Source: Flavobacteriales bacterium
GTDB taxonomy: Bacteria > Bacteroidota > Bacteroidia > Flavobacteriales_F > PHOS-HE28
Assembly: GCA_020635695.1 (NCBI GenBank)
Contig: JACJZH010000008.1
Coordinates: forward strand, 1-64,000
Direction of reading: 5' to 3'
DNA: 64,000 nucleotides
The position numbers and the translations under genes are program-made. Below, in pieces: positions 18,703 to 27,788 of this stretch (its first letter is position 1; each line of letters begins with the position of its first letter). The notes beneath the pieces were generated by a model. The model had not been told where the DNA came from and ran no database searches. It saw only the letters and a program-made list of their open reading frames with translations.

Positions 18703-19578
18703 ATGGAACGTCCGATCGTGGTCGCCGACATCGGAGCCAGCTCGTCGCGCTGGGCCTGGTGGAAGGGGGATGGGGAGGTACATCGCCTGCCGGCCGAAGG
18801 AGAGGCGGGACTTCCGGGCTTCAATCCGTTGAAGGGGGAGGGCAGGAGCTTCGGAGAACAGCTTCACCAGCGGCTCTCGACCGCAGGAGACATGCTGAAG
18901 GCCGGTCAGGTGTACGTGTACGGTGCCGGTTGCGGTGATCCTGCCCGCGAGTCCCGGTTGGTGGACGTGATCTCGCCCCTCTTCCCACGAGCCGAGGTCC
19001 ATGTGGCGAGCGACCTGCTCGGGGCTGCCAGAGGGCTGCTGGGTGAGGATGCCGGTCTGGTCCTGATCCTGGGGACGGGCATGAACGCCGGATACTTCGA
19101 CGGGAAGGACCTGCGCACCCCGATGCCTTCCCTGGGATATCTCCTGGGAGATGAGGGTAGCGGAGCGGACATCGGTCGTCATCTGCTGCGGGAGGCACTG
19201 TACCGCAGGTTGCCCGGCGACCTGTTGCAGGCGCTCTTCGGCGAGAACGGCCCGGACGTACAGCACGTGATCGGCGAGGTCTATGGCGCGGTGATGCCTG
19301 CTCCCGTGCTGGCCAGGCGCACGGCGGCGCTCGCGGAACAGCTGCATCATCCGGCGGCCCGCCAGCTGGTGGTGGACCGCTTCGATGCCCTGGTGGAGGT
19401 GATCGCACACAGCTTCACGCCGGAGCAACGTGCCCAGGTGGTGGCCACGGGCTCGGTGGCCCACGGCCTTGCGGACCTGCTCAGCGAGCGCCTGGCGCGG
19501 AAGGGGATGCAGCTGCTGCGGACCGCACCGGACCCGTTGGAGGGACTGGTGGCGCATCATCGCCGGGCCGTCCGGTGA
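18703..19578 (+). CDS. BadF/BadG-family ATPase, N-acetylglucosamine kinase-like
   Basis: ASKHA-fold protein of 291 residues. Phosphate-1 motif VADIGASSSRWAWW, phosphate-2 motif LILGTGMNAGYFDG and the LGDEGSGADIGRHLL signature are those of the bacterial GlcNAc-kinase-like branch of the BcrAD/BadFG family. It may phosphorylate amino sugars recovered from cell walls, but no other recycling genes are adjacent. Its last 98 bases overlap the 3' end of the convergent patatin gene. Confidence 0.85.
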   Translation: MERPIVVADIGASSSRWAWWKGDGEVHRLPAEGEAGLPGFNPLKGEGRSFGEQLHQRLSTAGDMLKAGQVYVYGAGCGDPARESRLVDVISPLFPRAEVHVASDLLGAARGLLGEDAGLVLILGTGMNAGYFDGKDLRTPMPSLGYLLGDEGSGADIGRHLLREALYRRLPGDLLQALFGENGPDVQHVIGEVYGAVMPAPVLARRTAALAEQLHHPAARQLVVDRFDALVEVIAHSFTPEQRAQVVATGSVAHGLADLLSERLARKGMQLLRTAPDPLEGLVAHHRRAVR

Positions 19579-21907
19579 GCTCGGCCCGTTCCGGGCGCAG
19601 CAACTCGCGCAACCGGGCGAAGGCCCGGCCGTTGTGCGGGGAGGACACCGCCCGCAGGACGTGCTGCTTCTCCACCGCGGTGAGGTGCCAGCTCAGGGAG
19701 ATCGCGTCGTCCTCGTCGTGCTGCAGTTCCACGTCGATCACTTCCACGGGGAAGTCCATCCACCCGCTCGCCTGCTGCAGCATCAGGTCGTAGTCCTGGT
19801 CCTGCACGCGCACCACGTTCCGGTACACGTTGCGCGCGGGATCCAGCAGGCGCCCCAGCAGCGAGCCGCTCACCGGCCGGATGTCCAGCACCTTCTGTTT
19901 GTCGCGCAGTTGCAGCAGCACCACGCCCGAGGTGTTCTCCCGGACCCAGTCCCGCAGCATGTACAGGTACTGGAGCGTCACCCGGTAGCCGTAGTTGTCG
20001 CGGATGCCGGCGTCCATCACCCGCATGGGGGGCTCGCTCGGCAGGGTCACCACCGGGGTGATGTAGGGGAAGGTGGCCCCCATGCGAAGCGCGGAGGTCA
20101 GGCGCAGCGAATCGGCTTCCTGCGCGCGGAAGAAGCGTGACAGCTCCACGCTCTCCGGGCTGGCATCCACCGTGACGAAGGGGCTGGTACGGGTGTCCGT
20201 CAGGAACCCGACGGGGCTGGAGGCGATCAGCAGCCGGCGTCCGTCGTTGATGGTCGTGGGGCTCATCACCAGCAGGGGCATCTCGGCACGTTCCTCGGCC
20301 TGGCGCAGATCGGCCAACCGATGGTGCAGGACGTTGCCGGTCAGTTCGTTCAGCCTGCGCTCGAAGGCGTAGCCGCGATCCCGGGTGTACGTGTGGGTGC
20401 CGTCCTTCACGCGCCGGTAGCGCAGGAACAGGTCGTTGGTCACGAAGCTGAAGGCCACCGGGTTCAGGATGTCCTCGCTCATGGCGTCCAGGTGGTGACG
20501 GTCCCGAACATCCACCGTGTCCGTCCTGCCGGCCAGCCAATCCACCTGCCGGTAGTAGGCCGCCCCGATCAGTCCGCCCGAGGACCCGCTGATCAGCGCG
20601 GTGCGGTCCATCAGGTCACCGCCCACCAGGCTGTCGGCGAGCTGCAGGCATCGGTAGGTCCACAGCATCGCACGCAACCCACCCCCGCTGGAGGACACGA
20701 TGACCAGGGGCGGTTTGTGCCCCTCGGCGTACAGTGGGCGGTTGCGCTCCGCCCAACGGTCCAGGGTGGCACGTGCCTGACGCAGGCTGCTGGCGGTGGC
20801 GCTGTCGTTGAAGGCGTGCTCGGTGACCGGGCCGATCGCGTAGGCGGCGGGCTTCCCGCCGTAGTCCATGCCGTAGGCGCGGTTGTCCGCCAGGAAGCGA
20901 TCGGTGTGCAGGCTGAAGCCGTCCAGCAGCAGGACCACGCCCACGATCACCGTCACCGTCCAGCCCTTGAACCAGCTGGTGAAGGCACTGAGCAGCATGA
21001 TGATCATGGTGGCCAGCAGGAAAGCGCTGGCAGCCGTGGGAATGGCGAAGAGGTCGAGGTCGCCCAGTGCGCCCAGCGCCAGGAAGCTCAGCACCATCAC
21101 CACCTCGAAAATGGAGCCGTTGATGTGGTTCTGCCAGATCACCTGCCGCAACAGCTGCCGGTCGTAGTGGTCGATGCCCCGCGCCAACGCGATGCGGAAG
21201 GGTGGGACGAGATAGGTGACCACGCGCCATTTCGGGGTGCGCCTTTCCTGCCGCATCCACCGGGTGGCCAGCCGCTGCTGTTGGCGTTGTTCGGCCCGGC
21301 TCACCTGGCGTTCAGGTCCGCGCTGGTCCGCCCGGGGGTCCGGCTGCGACCCCTGCAGGCGGGTGATGTCCGTGTTCGTGCGCATGAAGTAGCCCACCGC
21401 CACCAACTGGAACCCTGCGATGCCGATCAGGAAGCCGAAGAGGTGCAGTGCGACATCGCCGGGGGAGATCAGCTCCTTCGTGAGCTGGAACCGGGCCGAA
21501 CAGAACAGGTAGGTGAGGGTGAAGGCCAGTGGGATCAACGCGTTGTTGAGGCTGAACTTCAGGAAGGGGCGGGATAGCGTGGCCAGGAAGGGGAAGCGGT
21601 CCGCATGGATGGTGTACGTGTACAGGTTGAAGCCCGTGTAGAACCCACCCACGGAGAAGCCCACCAGCAGGTAGCTCCAGAAGCTCGTCCGGCCGAAGTA
21701 CTCGGGAAAGAGGAAGGTGGTCGGGATGCCGTACTTCTCACCGAGCAGGCCGGTGATGTAGGCGAAGAGCATGGCCCAGGCCCCCAACAGCAGCAGGTCC
21801 TTCTTCAGGTGCAGCACGAAGAGCCGCACGGGAAAGAAGAGCCACACCCGCTCCCACCAATTACGGTAGACCGCATGCGGCCGGAAGCGGGGGAAGTGCA
21901 GCATCAC
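19481..21907 (-). CDS. membrane-anchored patatin-like phospholipase
   Basis: Probable lipid acyl hydrolase of 808 residues. The N-terminal ~360 residues carry about eight hydrophobic segments in two groups, separated by a basic Gln/Arg-rich stretch. The patatin domain begins near residue 400: oxyanion loop SSSGGGLRA, nucleophile motif ISGSSGGLIG (G-S-S-G-G) and the dyad aspartate in VMDAGIRDNYG near residue 630. The last ~40 residues (Pro/Ala-rich) are encoded opposite the BadF gene and may be a poorly conserved extension. The substrate is unknown. Confidence 0.85.
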   Translation of the reverse strand: MMLHFPRFRPHAVYRNWWERVWLFFPVRLFVLHLKKDLLLLGAWAMLFAYITGLLGEKYGIPTTFLFPEYFGRTSFWSYLLVGFSVGGFYTGFNLYTYTIHADRFPFLATLSRPFLKFSLNNALIPLAFTLTYLFCSARFQLTKELISPGDVALHLFGFLIGIAGFQLVAVGYFMRTNTDITRLQGSQPDPRADQRGPERQVSRAEQRQQQRLATRWMRQERRTPKWRVVTYLVPPFRIALARGIDHYDRQLLRQVIWQNHINGSIFEVVMVLSFLALGALGDLDLFAIPTAASAFLLATMIIMLLSAFTSWFKGWTVTVIVGVVLLLDGFSLHTDRFLADNRAYGMDYGGKPAAYAIGPVTEHAFNDSATASSLRQARATLDRWAERNRPLYAEGHKPPLVIVSSSGGGLRAMLWTYRCLQLADSLVGGDLMDRTALISGSSGGLIGAAYYRQVDWLAGRTDTVDVRDRHHLDAMSEDILNPVAFSFVTNDLFLRYRRVKDGTHTYTRDRGYAFERRLNELTGNVLHHRLADLRQAEERAEMPLLVMSPTTINDGRRLLIASSPVGFLTDTRTSPFVTVDASPESVELSRFFRAQEADSLRLTSALRMGATFPYITPVVTLPSEPPMRVMDAGIRDNYGYRVTLQYLYMLRDWVRENTSGVVLLQLRDKQKVLDIRPVSGSLLGRLLDPARNVYRNVVRVQDQDYDLMLQQASGWMDFPVEVIDVELQHDEDDAISLSWHLTAVEKQHVLRAVSSPHNGRAFARLRELLRPERAELTGRPGDDAPPVPPTGPVRSAAAASPSAPGAR

Positions 21908-21949
21908 ATCAAGTATACGCGCACGCGGCCCCCGGCGTTGTGCGCGCGG

Positions 21950-23644
21950 TCAGATCTTGGCCAGGGTCAGGGCCATGACCTCCGCCTCGCGCTCCTCCGC
22001 CTGGCGCTTGAGCTCCTCGGCCTCCTTCAGGGCAGCATCGTTGAATTCCGCGTCGTCGAGGCCCGCACAGTTGATCCGTACGTTCAGGTAGGCCCCGAGG
22101 GCGCCGGCACGTGCGCACAGCGCGCCCACGCCCGCATCGCTCACCGAGGCGGGCAGGCCCTTCTCGGCCATCGCCTTCATCAGGTCCATGCTGCGTACGC
22201 AGGTGCGCAGGGTCTCCAACGGTGCCCGTATGGCCCCGCGGGTGGCCTCGGCGATGGCCTCCTTGCGCGCGGCCTGCTCCTCCTCCGTGCCCTTGGGCAG
22301 ACCGAAGGCGGCCATGATCCGATCGAAGGCACGGGTGTCCTCGTCCACCAGGCGCAGCAGTTCCCTGCGGATCGATTCGCCCTCCTCGGCGTGGCGGCTG
22401 AACTCCTCCCAACGCTCGTCCCAGCCGCGCTTGTGGGCGCTCAGGTTGGCTACCATGGTGCCCAGCGAAGCGCCCAGGGCGCCCACGTAGGCGGCCACGG
22501 AGCCTCCACCGGGGGCGGGGCTTTCACCGGCGGTCTCCTCGCTGAACCGGCGCAGGTCCATGCGGACGAGCCGTTCGGTGGAGGGGTCCTCGAGCTGGTA
22601 CTCGATCACCTTCTTGTCCGGGTCGAAAGGGGCCAGGTCATCGAGCCCGAGCGACTTCACCGCGATCTTGATCTTCTCCCGCTCGGGTATGCCCAGGGAG
22701 CGCTCCTGCCGGCGCAGGTAGAAGTCGGCCGCGTCCAGCAGGGCCTGCTTGGGCACCAGGCCCACGAGCTCGCTGCCGGTGACACGGATGCCGCGTTCGG
22801 CCGCGGCCTTGCAGGCCTCGTCGAAGGCCACGTGCACGGGAGTCACCGTGATGTCGGTGAGGTTCAGCGAGAGCTGGGCGATGCCGTATTCCTCGATGTA
22901 CCACCCGATGCCCTTCACGGCCTTGAGCCGTCCGGGGATCTTCACCGGTTCGCCGTTGGCGTCGGTCACCACCTTGCCGGTAAGGGGATCGCCCTCGCGC
23001 TTCACACGCCCCCCCTCCCGGATGTCGAAGGCGATGGCGTTGGCCCGGCGCGTGCTGGTGGTGTTCAGGTTCACGTTGTAGGCCACCAGGAAGTTGCGCG
23101 CACCGATGGCGATGGCTCCGCTGCGGGCCACGCCGTCGGTGAACTCCGCCGGGCCGAAGTCGGGCTTCCAGGCCGGGTCGGCGAGCTTCTTCTTCAGCCC
23201 CTCGTACTCCCCGCTGCGGTTGTTGGCCAGGTTGCGGCGCTTCTCTTCGCTGGCGGCGGCTTCGTACAGGTACACCGGAATGCCGAGCTCACCGCCCACG
23301 CGTTCGCCGAGCTGGCGGGCGTATTCCGCGCACTCCTCCATGGACACCCCGCTCACGGGCACCAGGGGGCACACGTCGGTGGCGCCGAAGCGGGGATGCT
23401 CGCCGCTGTGGCCCCGCATGTCGATCAATTCCTGGGCCTTGGCGATCAGGCGGTACGCGGCCTCGAGCACGGGTTCCGGCTCACCCACGAAGGTGATCAC
23501 GGTCCGGTTGGTGGCCTTCCCGGGATCCACGTCCAGCAGGCGCACCCCCTCGACGGTGGTGACGACGTTGGCGATGGCATCGATCTTGGCACGGTCGCGG
23601 CCCTCGCTGATGTTGGGCACACATTCGATCAGTCGGCGTTGCAT
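21950..23644 (-). CDS. ftcD: bifunctional glutamate formimidoyltransferase/formimidoyl-THF cyclodeaminase
   Basis: Moves the formimino group of formiminoglutamate, the product of the histidine pathway, to tetrahydrofolate and then releases ammonia. Residues 1-330 are formiminotransferase (MQRRLIECVPNISEGRD, LDVDPGKATNRTVITFVG, MRGHSGEHPRFGATDVCP) and about 350-550 are cyclodeaminase (SPAPGGGSVAAYVGALGASL). The 564-residue fusion matches the known bifunctional form. The ATG at 23644 lies 23 bases after a perfect TAGCTTTG box; upstream in-frame codons precede the promoter. It works with hutI at 25215; hutH and hutU are not in the window. Confidence 0.95.
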   Translation of the reverse strand: MQRRLIECVPNISEGRDRAKIDAIANVVTTVEGVRLLDVDPGKATNRTVITFVGEPEPVLEAAYRLIAKAQELIDMRGHSGEHPRFGATDVCPLVPVSGVSMEECAEYARQLGERVGGELGIPVYLYEAAASEEKRRNLANNRSGEYEGLKKKLADPAWKPDFGPAEFTDGVARSGAIAIGARNFLVAYNVNLNTTSTRRANAIAFDIREGGRVKREGDPLTGKVVTDANGEPVKIPGRLKAVKGIGWYIEEYGIAQLSLNLTDITVTPVHVAFDEACKAAAERGIRVTGSELVGLVPKQALLDAADFYLRRQERSLGIPEREKIKIAVKSLGLDDLAPFDPDKKVIEYQLEDPSTERLVRMDLRRFSEETAGESPAPGGGSVAAYVGALGASLGTMVANLSAHKRGWDERWEEFSRHAEEGESIRRELLRLVDEDTRAFDRIMAAFGLPKGTEEEQAARKEAIAEATRGAIRAPLETLRTCVRSMDLMKAMAEKGLPASVSDAGVGALCARAGALGAYLNVRINCAGLDDAEFNDAALKEAEELKRQAEEREAEVMALTLAKI

Positions 23645-23667
23645 GGCAGGTCCCTTTCGTGGGCGGG

Positions 23668-23675
23668 CAAAGCTA
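23668..23675 (-). promoter_or_regulatory. -7 box TAGCTTTG for ftcD
   Basis: Exact TAnnTTTG match on the minus strand, 23 bases before the ATG; it shares the 67-base intergenic region with a divergent box at 23701. Confidence 0.6.
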
Positions 23676-23700
23676 AGGGGTGCGCGGAAGGGCACCGGTC

Positions 23701-23708
23701 TATCTTGC
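23701..23708 (+). promoter_or_regulatory. -7 box TATCTTGC for the secreted protein at 23712
   Basis: TAnnTTTG-like element 3-4 bases before a GTG start, divergent from the ftcD box. Confidence 0.45.
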
Positions 23709-23711
23709 GCC

Positions 23712-24446
23712 GTGCGGCGCTGCTTCGTCCTGCTGTTCACCCTGTGCACGGCGCTTGTGGTCCAGGCACAGGACGACTACGTGATCCCCGCTCCGGAGCC
23801 CGAGTACGTGGAGCCTCCGCCCAAGCGGTCCTTCGGGTTCGACCTTTTCGGGCCGGCCGTGTCCCTGTTGAACACCGCACCGGAACGTGTTCATCTGGCC
23901 GTGGCGGGCGAACGCTGGACCGGGAAGAGGCGTGCCTGGCGGGTGGACCTGGCGTACGACGAAGAGTCCGACGTCGAACGCGCCGACGACCTGCTCTTCG
24001 TGCAGGGCACTTACCTGGCCCCGCTCGTGGACGAGCGTTCAACAACGATTTCGCTCGGCATCGGGTTGGTGGTGCAGGATCATGAAAAGCGCATCGCCAC
24101 GCGCATCGGGGCCTCGTTCCAGACGGGCTGGACGGAGCGTTCCTGGGACGAGACCGGACGCATCCTGGTGCCGGACAGTGCCTGTGGTGGCTGTCTGGTG
24201 CAGGTGGCCGACTATGCGGGAAGCCGGTACGACAGTGAGTTGTTCGCCGGGCTGGCCGGCACCGTGGGCATCACCGGGCGCATGGGCCGCCACTGGATGG
24301 TCGAGTTCCGTTTCCCGTTACAGGTACGGGCATACCTGACCCTGGAAGGTGAGGGGACGGGTGCACCGTTCCTGCCCGATGACTGGGGTGATGCGGTGCG
24401 TTTCGGCCTCGGCTGGCCCGGGCTGTACCTGCACCGGACCTGGTAG
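23712..24446 (+). CDS. secreted hypothetical protein, possible beta-barrel
   Basis: 244 residues with a GTG start. The N-terminus RRCFVLLFTLCTALVVQAQ is a signal peptide, followed by a Pro/Glu-rich linker (PAPEPEYVEPPPKRS). The remainder is alternating beta-type sequence such as ISLGIGLVVQDHEKRIATRI and RHWMVEFRFPLQVRAYLTL, consistent with a small outer-membrane barrel. No family is recognised. The start is chosen from the signal peptide and the -7 box; a longer frame upstream would run through the antisense of ftcD. Confidence 0.7.
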   Translation: MRRCFVLLFTLCTALVVQAQDDYVIPAPEPEYVEPPPKRSFGFDLFGPAVSLLNTAPERVHLAVAGERWTGKRRAWRVDLAYDEESDVERADDLLFVQGTYLAPLVDERSTTISLGIGLVVQDHEKRIATRIGASFQTGWTERSWDETGRILVPDSACGGCLVQVADYAGSRYDSELFAGLAGTVGITGRMGRHWMVEFRFPLQVRAYLTLEGEGTGAPFLPDDWGDAVRFGLGWPGLYLHRTW

Positions 24447-24451
24447 CCGGC

Positions 24452-25252
24452 TCAGTAGGTCGTGGGGAGTGCGATGCTGATGACGTTGTTCAGCAGGTGC
24501 AGCAGGATGGGCACGAAGATGCTTCCCGAGTTCACACGGGCGTAGCCGAGCACCACCCCCATGGGCAGGATCATCAACATCACCAGCGGTTCGTACTGCA
24601 GGTGCATCAGGGTGAAGGCCCCCGCGCTGATGGCCACGGCCACATGGCGGTCCACCAGGAAACGCAGGGAGCCCAGCAGCAGACCGCGCAGCAGCAGTTC
24701 CTCGAAGACCGGCGCCAGGATCCCGACGCCGAGCACGAGCATGGCCGTGTTGGTCGTGCTTCCCAGCACCTCCTCCATGAACTCGGTACGGAACTGCGGG
24801 AAGGCCCAGGCCAGCGCTTCCAGGCCCAGTACCAGCAGTGCGAACACCCCGATCCAGATCAGGTAGAGGCGGGGCGGTGCGCTGCGGATCCCGATCAGCG
24901 AGCGGGCACCCGCCTTGCCCCGCCAGAGGAACACCAGGAACAAGAGGAGCACGGAGGCCACCAACCCCGACCAGAAGGCCGTGCTGGCGACCACGTCGCC
25001 GTTCATGGACAGCTTCTGGACCTCCGGAAGCACGAGCGGGTCCGACAGGGCACCCAGGTCGAACCCTGAGCTGAAGTGCTCCGGCATGCGACGCACCAAC
25101 TCGCGCATGAGCACGGCGGTCTGGGCCACGAAGAAGACCATGAACACCAGGCCGAATATGCCCATGCCCATGGCGAACTCGAGGCCGGGCGGGCGCACGT
25201 AGGTGGGGCGGTGCTCAGGCGAGGGCTGCTCCTGCACGGACGGGTCTTCCAT
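24452..25252 (-). CDS. CPBP-family intramembrane glutamic protease
   Basis: Membrane protein of 266 residues in the Rce1/CAAX-protease-like (ABI) family. The catalytic motifs are intact: EELLLRGLLLG (EExxxR), AFTLMHLQYEP (FxxxH) and LLHLLNNVIS (HxxxN). There are about seven hydrophobic segments. Some homologues cleave prenylated proteins or mature bacteriocins; the substrate here is unknown. It overlaps the hutI 3' end by 38 bases in the same direction, so it is probably cotranscribed with hutI. Confidence 0.9.
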   Translation of the reverse strand: MEDPSVQEQPSPEHRPTYVRPPGLEFAMGMGIFGLVFMVFFVAQTAVLMRELVRRMPEHFSSGFDLGALSDPLVLPEVQKLSMNGDVVASTAFWSGLVASVLLLFLVFLWRGKAGARSLIGIRSAPPRLYLIWIGVFALLVLGLEALAWAFPQFRTEFMEEVLGSTTNTAMLVLGVGILAPVFEELLLRGLLLGSLRFLVDRHVAVAISAGAFTLMHLQYEPLVMLMILPMGVVLGYARVNSGSIFVPILLHLLNNVISIALPTTY

Positions 25253-26480
25253 CGATGATCACGGTGTCCAGGTGGTCCTGCCCGAAGGCATAGGGCAGGT
25301 AGGCGAGCGAAGGTACCCGCCCGGTGACGATCAGGCTGGCGCGTTTGCCCACGGCGATGCTCCCGAGCTCTTCTTCGAGCCTCATGGCCGCGGCGGCGTT
25401 GAGGGTCATGGCGTTCACGGCCTCTTCCGGAAGCATGCGCAGGCGGATGCAGGCCAGGCTCAGCAGGAAGTTCATGTTGCCGCTGGGCGTGCTGCCCGGG
25501 TTGTGGTCCGTGGCCAGGGCCAGCGGCAGGTCGCGTTCCATCAGTTCGCGGGCCGGTCCGTAGGGGATCCCCAGGAAGAAGGAGCAGGAGGGCAGCAGGG
25601 TGGGGATGGTCTCCGATCCGGCCAATGCGTCCAGGTCGGCAGGCTCCATCACCTCCAGGTGGTCCACGCTCAGGGCCCCGTGGGCCACGGCCGCCTGGAT
25701 GCCGCCGATGCTGGTGAACTGGTTCACGTGCACCTTTCCCGGAAGGCCATGTGCCGCACCGGCCTCAAGCACCCGCTCCAGTTCGGCCACGGTGAAGTAG
25801 TTGGTCTCGCAGAACACGTCCACGAAGTCGGCGAGCCCTTCCTCCGCCACCCGGGGGAGCAGCTCGTTCACGATCAGGTCCAGGTATCCGGCGCGGTCGT
25901 CCTTGAACTCGGGGGGAAGTGCATGGGCTGCCAGCAGCGTGGCCTTCAGCTGAAGCGGAAGGGCCTCCTTGAGCCGCTTCACCACGCGCAGCATCTTCAG
26001 TTCGCTGTCCAGGCTCAACCCGTAGCCGCTCTTGATCTCGGCGGCCACGGTGCCCTGGGCCATCATCACCTCCAACCTGGCCTTCGCCTGCTCGAAGAGA
26101 TCGTCCTCGTTCATGTCCCGCAGCATGCGGGCACTGTTCAGGATGCCACCGCCGCGCGCAGCGATCTCCTGGTAGCTCAGCCCACGTATCCGGTCCACGA
26201 ACTCCCCGTCCCGCGGGGCGGCGAACACGGTGTGCGTGTGCGGGTCGCACCATCCAGGCAGGACGTAGCGGCCTTCGGCGTCCACCACGGTGAGGTCGTT
26301 CCAGTCGTCGATGCCCGGCCATTCCGCCATGGGGCCGAAGCCGGTGATGCGGCCGTCATCCGCGGTGAGCCAGGCGTCCTCCAACATCGGGAGTCCGGCC
26401 ATGGAGCGACCGGTGATCCTTCGCAGTTCCGCCGGATGGGTGCCCACCAAGGCCCGGGCGTTCTTGATCAGCAGGCGCAT
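25215..26480 (-). CDS. hutI: imidazolonepropionase
   Basis: Hydrolyses imidazolone-5-propionate to formiminoglutamate in histidine degradation. The amidohydrolase metal ligands are visible: DPHTHTVFA, LLAAHALPPEF and LATDHNPGS; AEIKSGYGL and the NFLLSLACIRLRMLPEEA stretch are family signatures. 421 residues is the usual length. Product feeds ftcD (21950), 1.6 kb away, with a CPBP protease gene between. A TTTCTTTG sequence lies 4 bases before the ATG and may be its -7 box. Confidence 0.96.
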   Translation of the reverse strand: MRLLIKNARALVGTHPAELRRITGRSMAGLPMLEDAWLTADDGRITGFGPMAEWPGIDDWNDLTVVDAEGRYVLPGWCDPHTHTVFAAPRDGEFVDRIRGLSYQEIAARGGGILNSARMLRDMNEDDLFEQAKARLEVMMAQGTVAAEIKSGYGLSLDSELKMLRVVKRLKEALPLQLKATLLAAHALPPEFKDDRAGYLDLIVNELLPRVAEEGLADFVDVFCETNYFTVAELERVLEAGAAHGLPGKVHVNQFTSIGGIQAAVAHGALSVDHLEVMEPADLDALAGSETIPTLLPSCSFFLGIPYGPARELMERDLPLALATDHNPGSTPSGNMNFLLSLACIRLRMLPEEAVNAMTLNAAAAMRLEEELGSIAVGKRASLIVTGRVPSLAYLPYAFGQDHLDTVIIDGRPVRAGAALA

Positions 26481-26513
26481 GGGGCAAAGAAAGGAAGCTG
26501 CGGCCGGAAGCGA

Positions 26514-27713
26514 TCAGTGGAGGGCCATGAGCTCTTCCCGCATCGCTCGGACGGTAGCGGGCCAGTTCAACCGGGTCTCGTGCTCCAGCCTGCTGCGCTC
26601 GGCGAGCGCCCGATAGGCTTCGCGGTCCCGCAGGAGTTCCTCCACGGCATCGGCATATTGCACCGGTGTGGCCTCAGCGGAGAACAACCGGCCGTTGGCC
26701 CCATCGTGCACGGCTTCAGCCACACCGCCCGTATCGCGGGCCAGGGAGGGGAGGCCCATGGCGCTGGCCTCGGCGTACACGATCCCGAAGCACTCGGCCC
26801 GCGAGGGCATGATCAGGAAGTGGGCATCCAGCATCATCCGGATGAGGCGCTGCTGTCCTTCCACCGTGTCCTTGGCGATGAACGGCACCACCTGCACGTG
26901 TTCGGACCATGGAGCAGGAGGCGTGCAGCCCACCACGGTGAGGCGCGTGGGGATCCCCCGGTCATTGAGCAGGCCGGCGACCTCCGCCGCGAAAGGTCCG
27001 CCCTTGCGCTCCCACGTCACCCCCACGAAGAGCAGCTCGCAGCGGTCCATGCCACGGCGTTCCACGGCACGCATCACTTCGTCCCGATCGGGCAGCCGGC
27101 CCAGGTTGGGGCCGAAGGGCAGCACCCGGATGCGCGAGGGATCGGCACCATACCGTTCCACGGCCGACCGGGCCGCCCACTGCGATGTGTAGAAGACCCT
27201 GGAGCTTCCCTTGAGCGCCTGCTCCTCCAGTTCGTGCCCTTCGGCGATGGCCGCCTCATCATACCCTTCCAGCTCGGGGTATTCGTCCAGCAACCCGGCA
27301 AAGGTGGCGTCGGCGAAGAAGGCATGCGGGATGGACGGGTCGAGCAGCGCCACCGGTATGCTGCCGGGGCTGAACACCACGGTGCCGTTCCCGCGCCGGA
27401 AACGGTCACCGATCTGTTCGGCGAACCGCCGGGCCATGGACAGGGTGCGTTCGGCCGGAAGAAAGGTGCCGGGCATGGCCATGGAGCGCATGCGGTTCAA
27501 CGCCTTCCTGAACAACAGTCGGTTCCTGAGCAGGGGGGCGACGACGTCCAACCCGACCCCCTGGTCCCGGAAGGCCTTGGCCATGAAGTGCACGGTACCG
27601 CTCCACGCACGCACGTCAAGGGGGTCATACGTGGAGGCGAAGCACAACTCCAACGCCGGGACTTTCCATGGTGCAGCCGTGGAGGACCCACCTTGCCTGT
27701 CTGGAGGTGCCAT
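26514..27713 (-). CDS. family 4 glycosyltransferase
   Basis: GT-B fold transferase of 399 residues, probably making a surface or storage glycan. The C-terminal donor site is clear: LLFVGVTWERKGG, then MPSRAECFGIVYAEASAMGL with the paired glutamates, and SLARDTGGVAEAV. N-terminal stretch LELCFASTYDPLDVRAWSG is acceptor-side. The first ~20 residues are weakly conserved, and a TTG at 27653 is an alternative start. It is followed by hutI after 33 bases but has no functional link to it that I can see. Confidence 0.88.
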   Translation of the reverse strand: MAPPDRQGGSSTAAPWKVPALELCFASTYDPLDVRAWSGTVHFMAKAFRDQGVGLDVVAPLLRNRLLFRKALNRMRSMAMPGTFLPAERTLSMARRFAEQIGDRFRRGNGTVVFSPGSIPVALLDPSIPHAFFADATFAGLLDEYPELEGYDEAAIAEGHELEEQALKGSSRVFYTSQWAARSAVERYGADPSRIRVLPFGPNLGRLPDRDEVMRAVERRGMDRCELLFVGVTWERKGGPFAAEVAGLLNDRGIPTRLTVVGCTPPAPWSEHVQVVPFIAKDTVEGQQRLIRMMLDAHFLIMPSRAECFGIVYAEASAMGLPSLARDTGGVAEAVHDGANGRLFSAEATPVQYADAVEELLRDREAYRALAERSRLEHETRLNWPATVRAMREELMALH

Positions 27714-27748
27714 TGATCGGGGTGTCCGAGGCGATCTCGATCGACCAT

Positions 27749-27755
27749 CAAGTTA
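27749..27755 (-). promoter_or_regulatory. -7-like box TAACTTG for the glycosyltransferase
   Basis: Lies 35 bases upstream of the ATG at 27713 in the 75-base gap after the small membrane protein gene. Confidence 0.35.
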
Positions 27756-27788
27756 GGCCGATCGTTCGGGAACGGCGAGCGGACCGAA

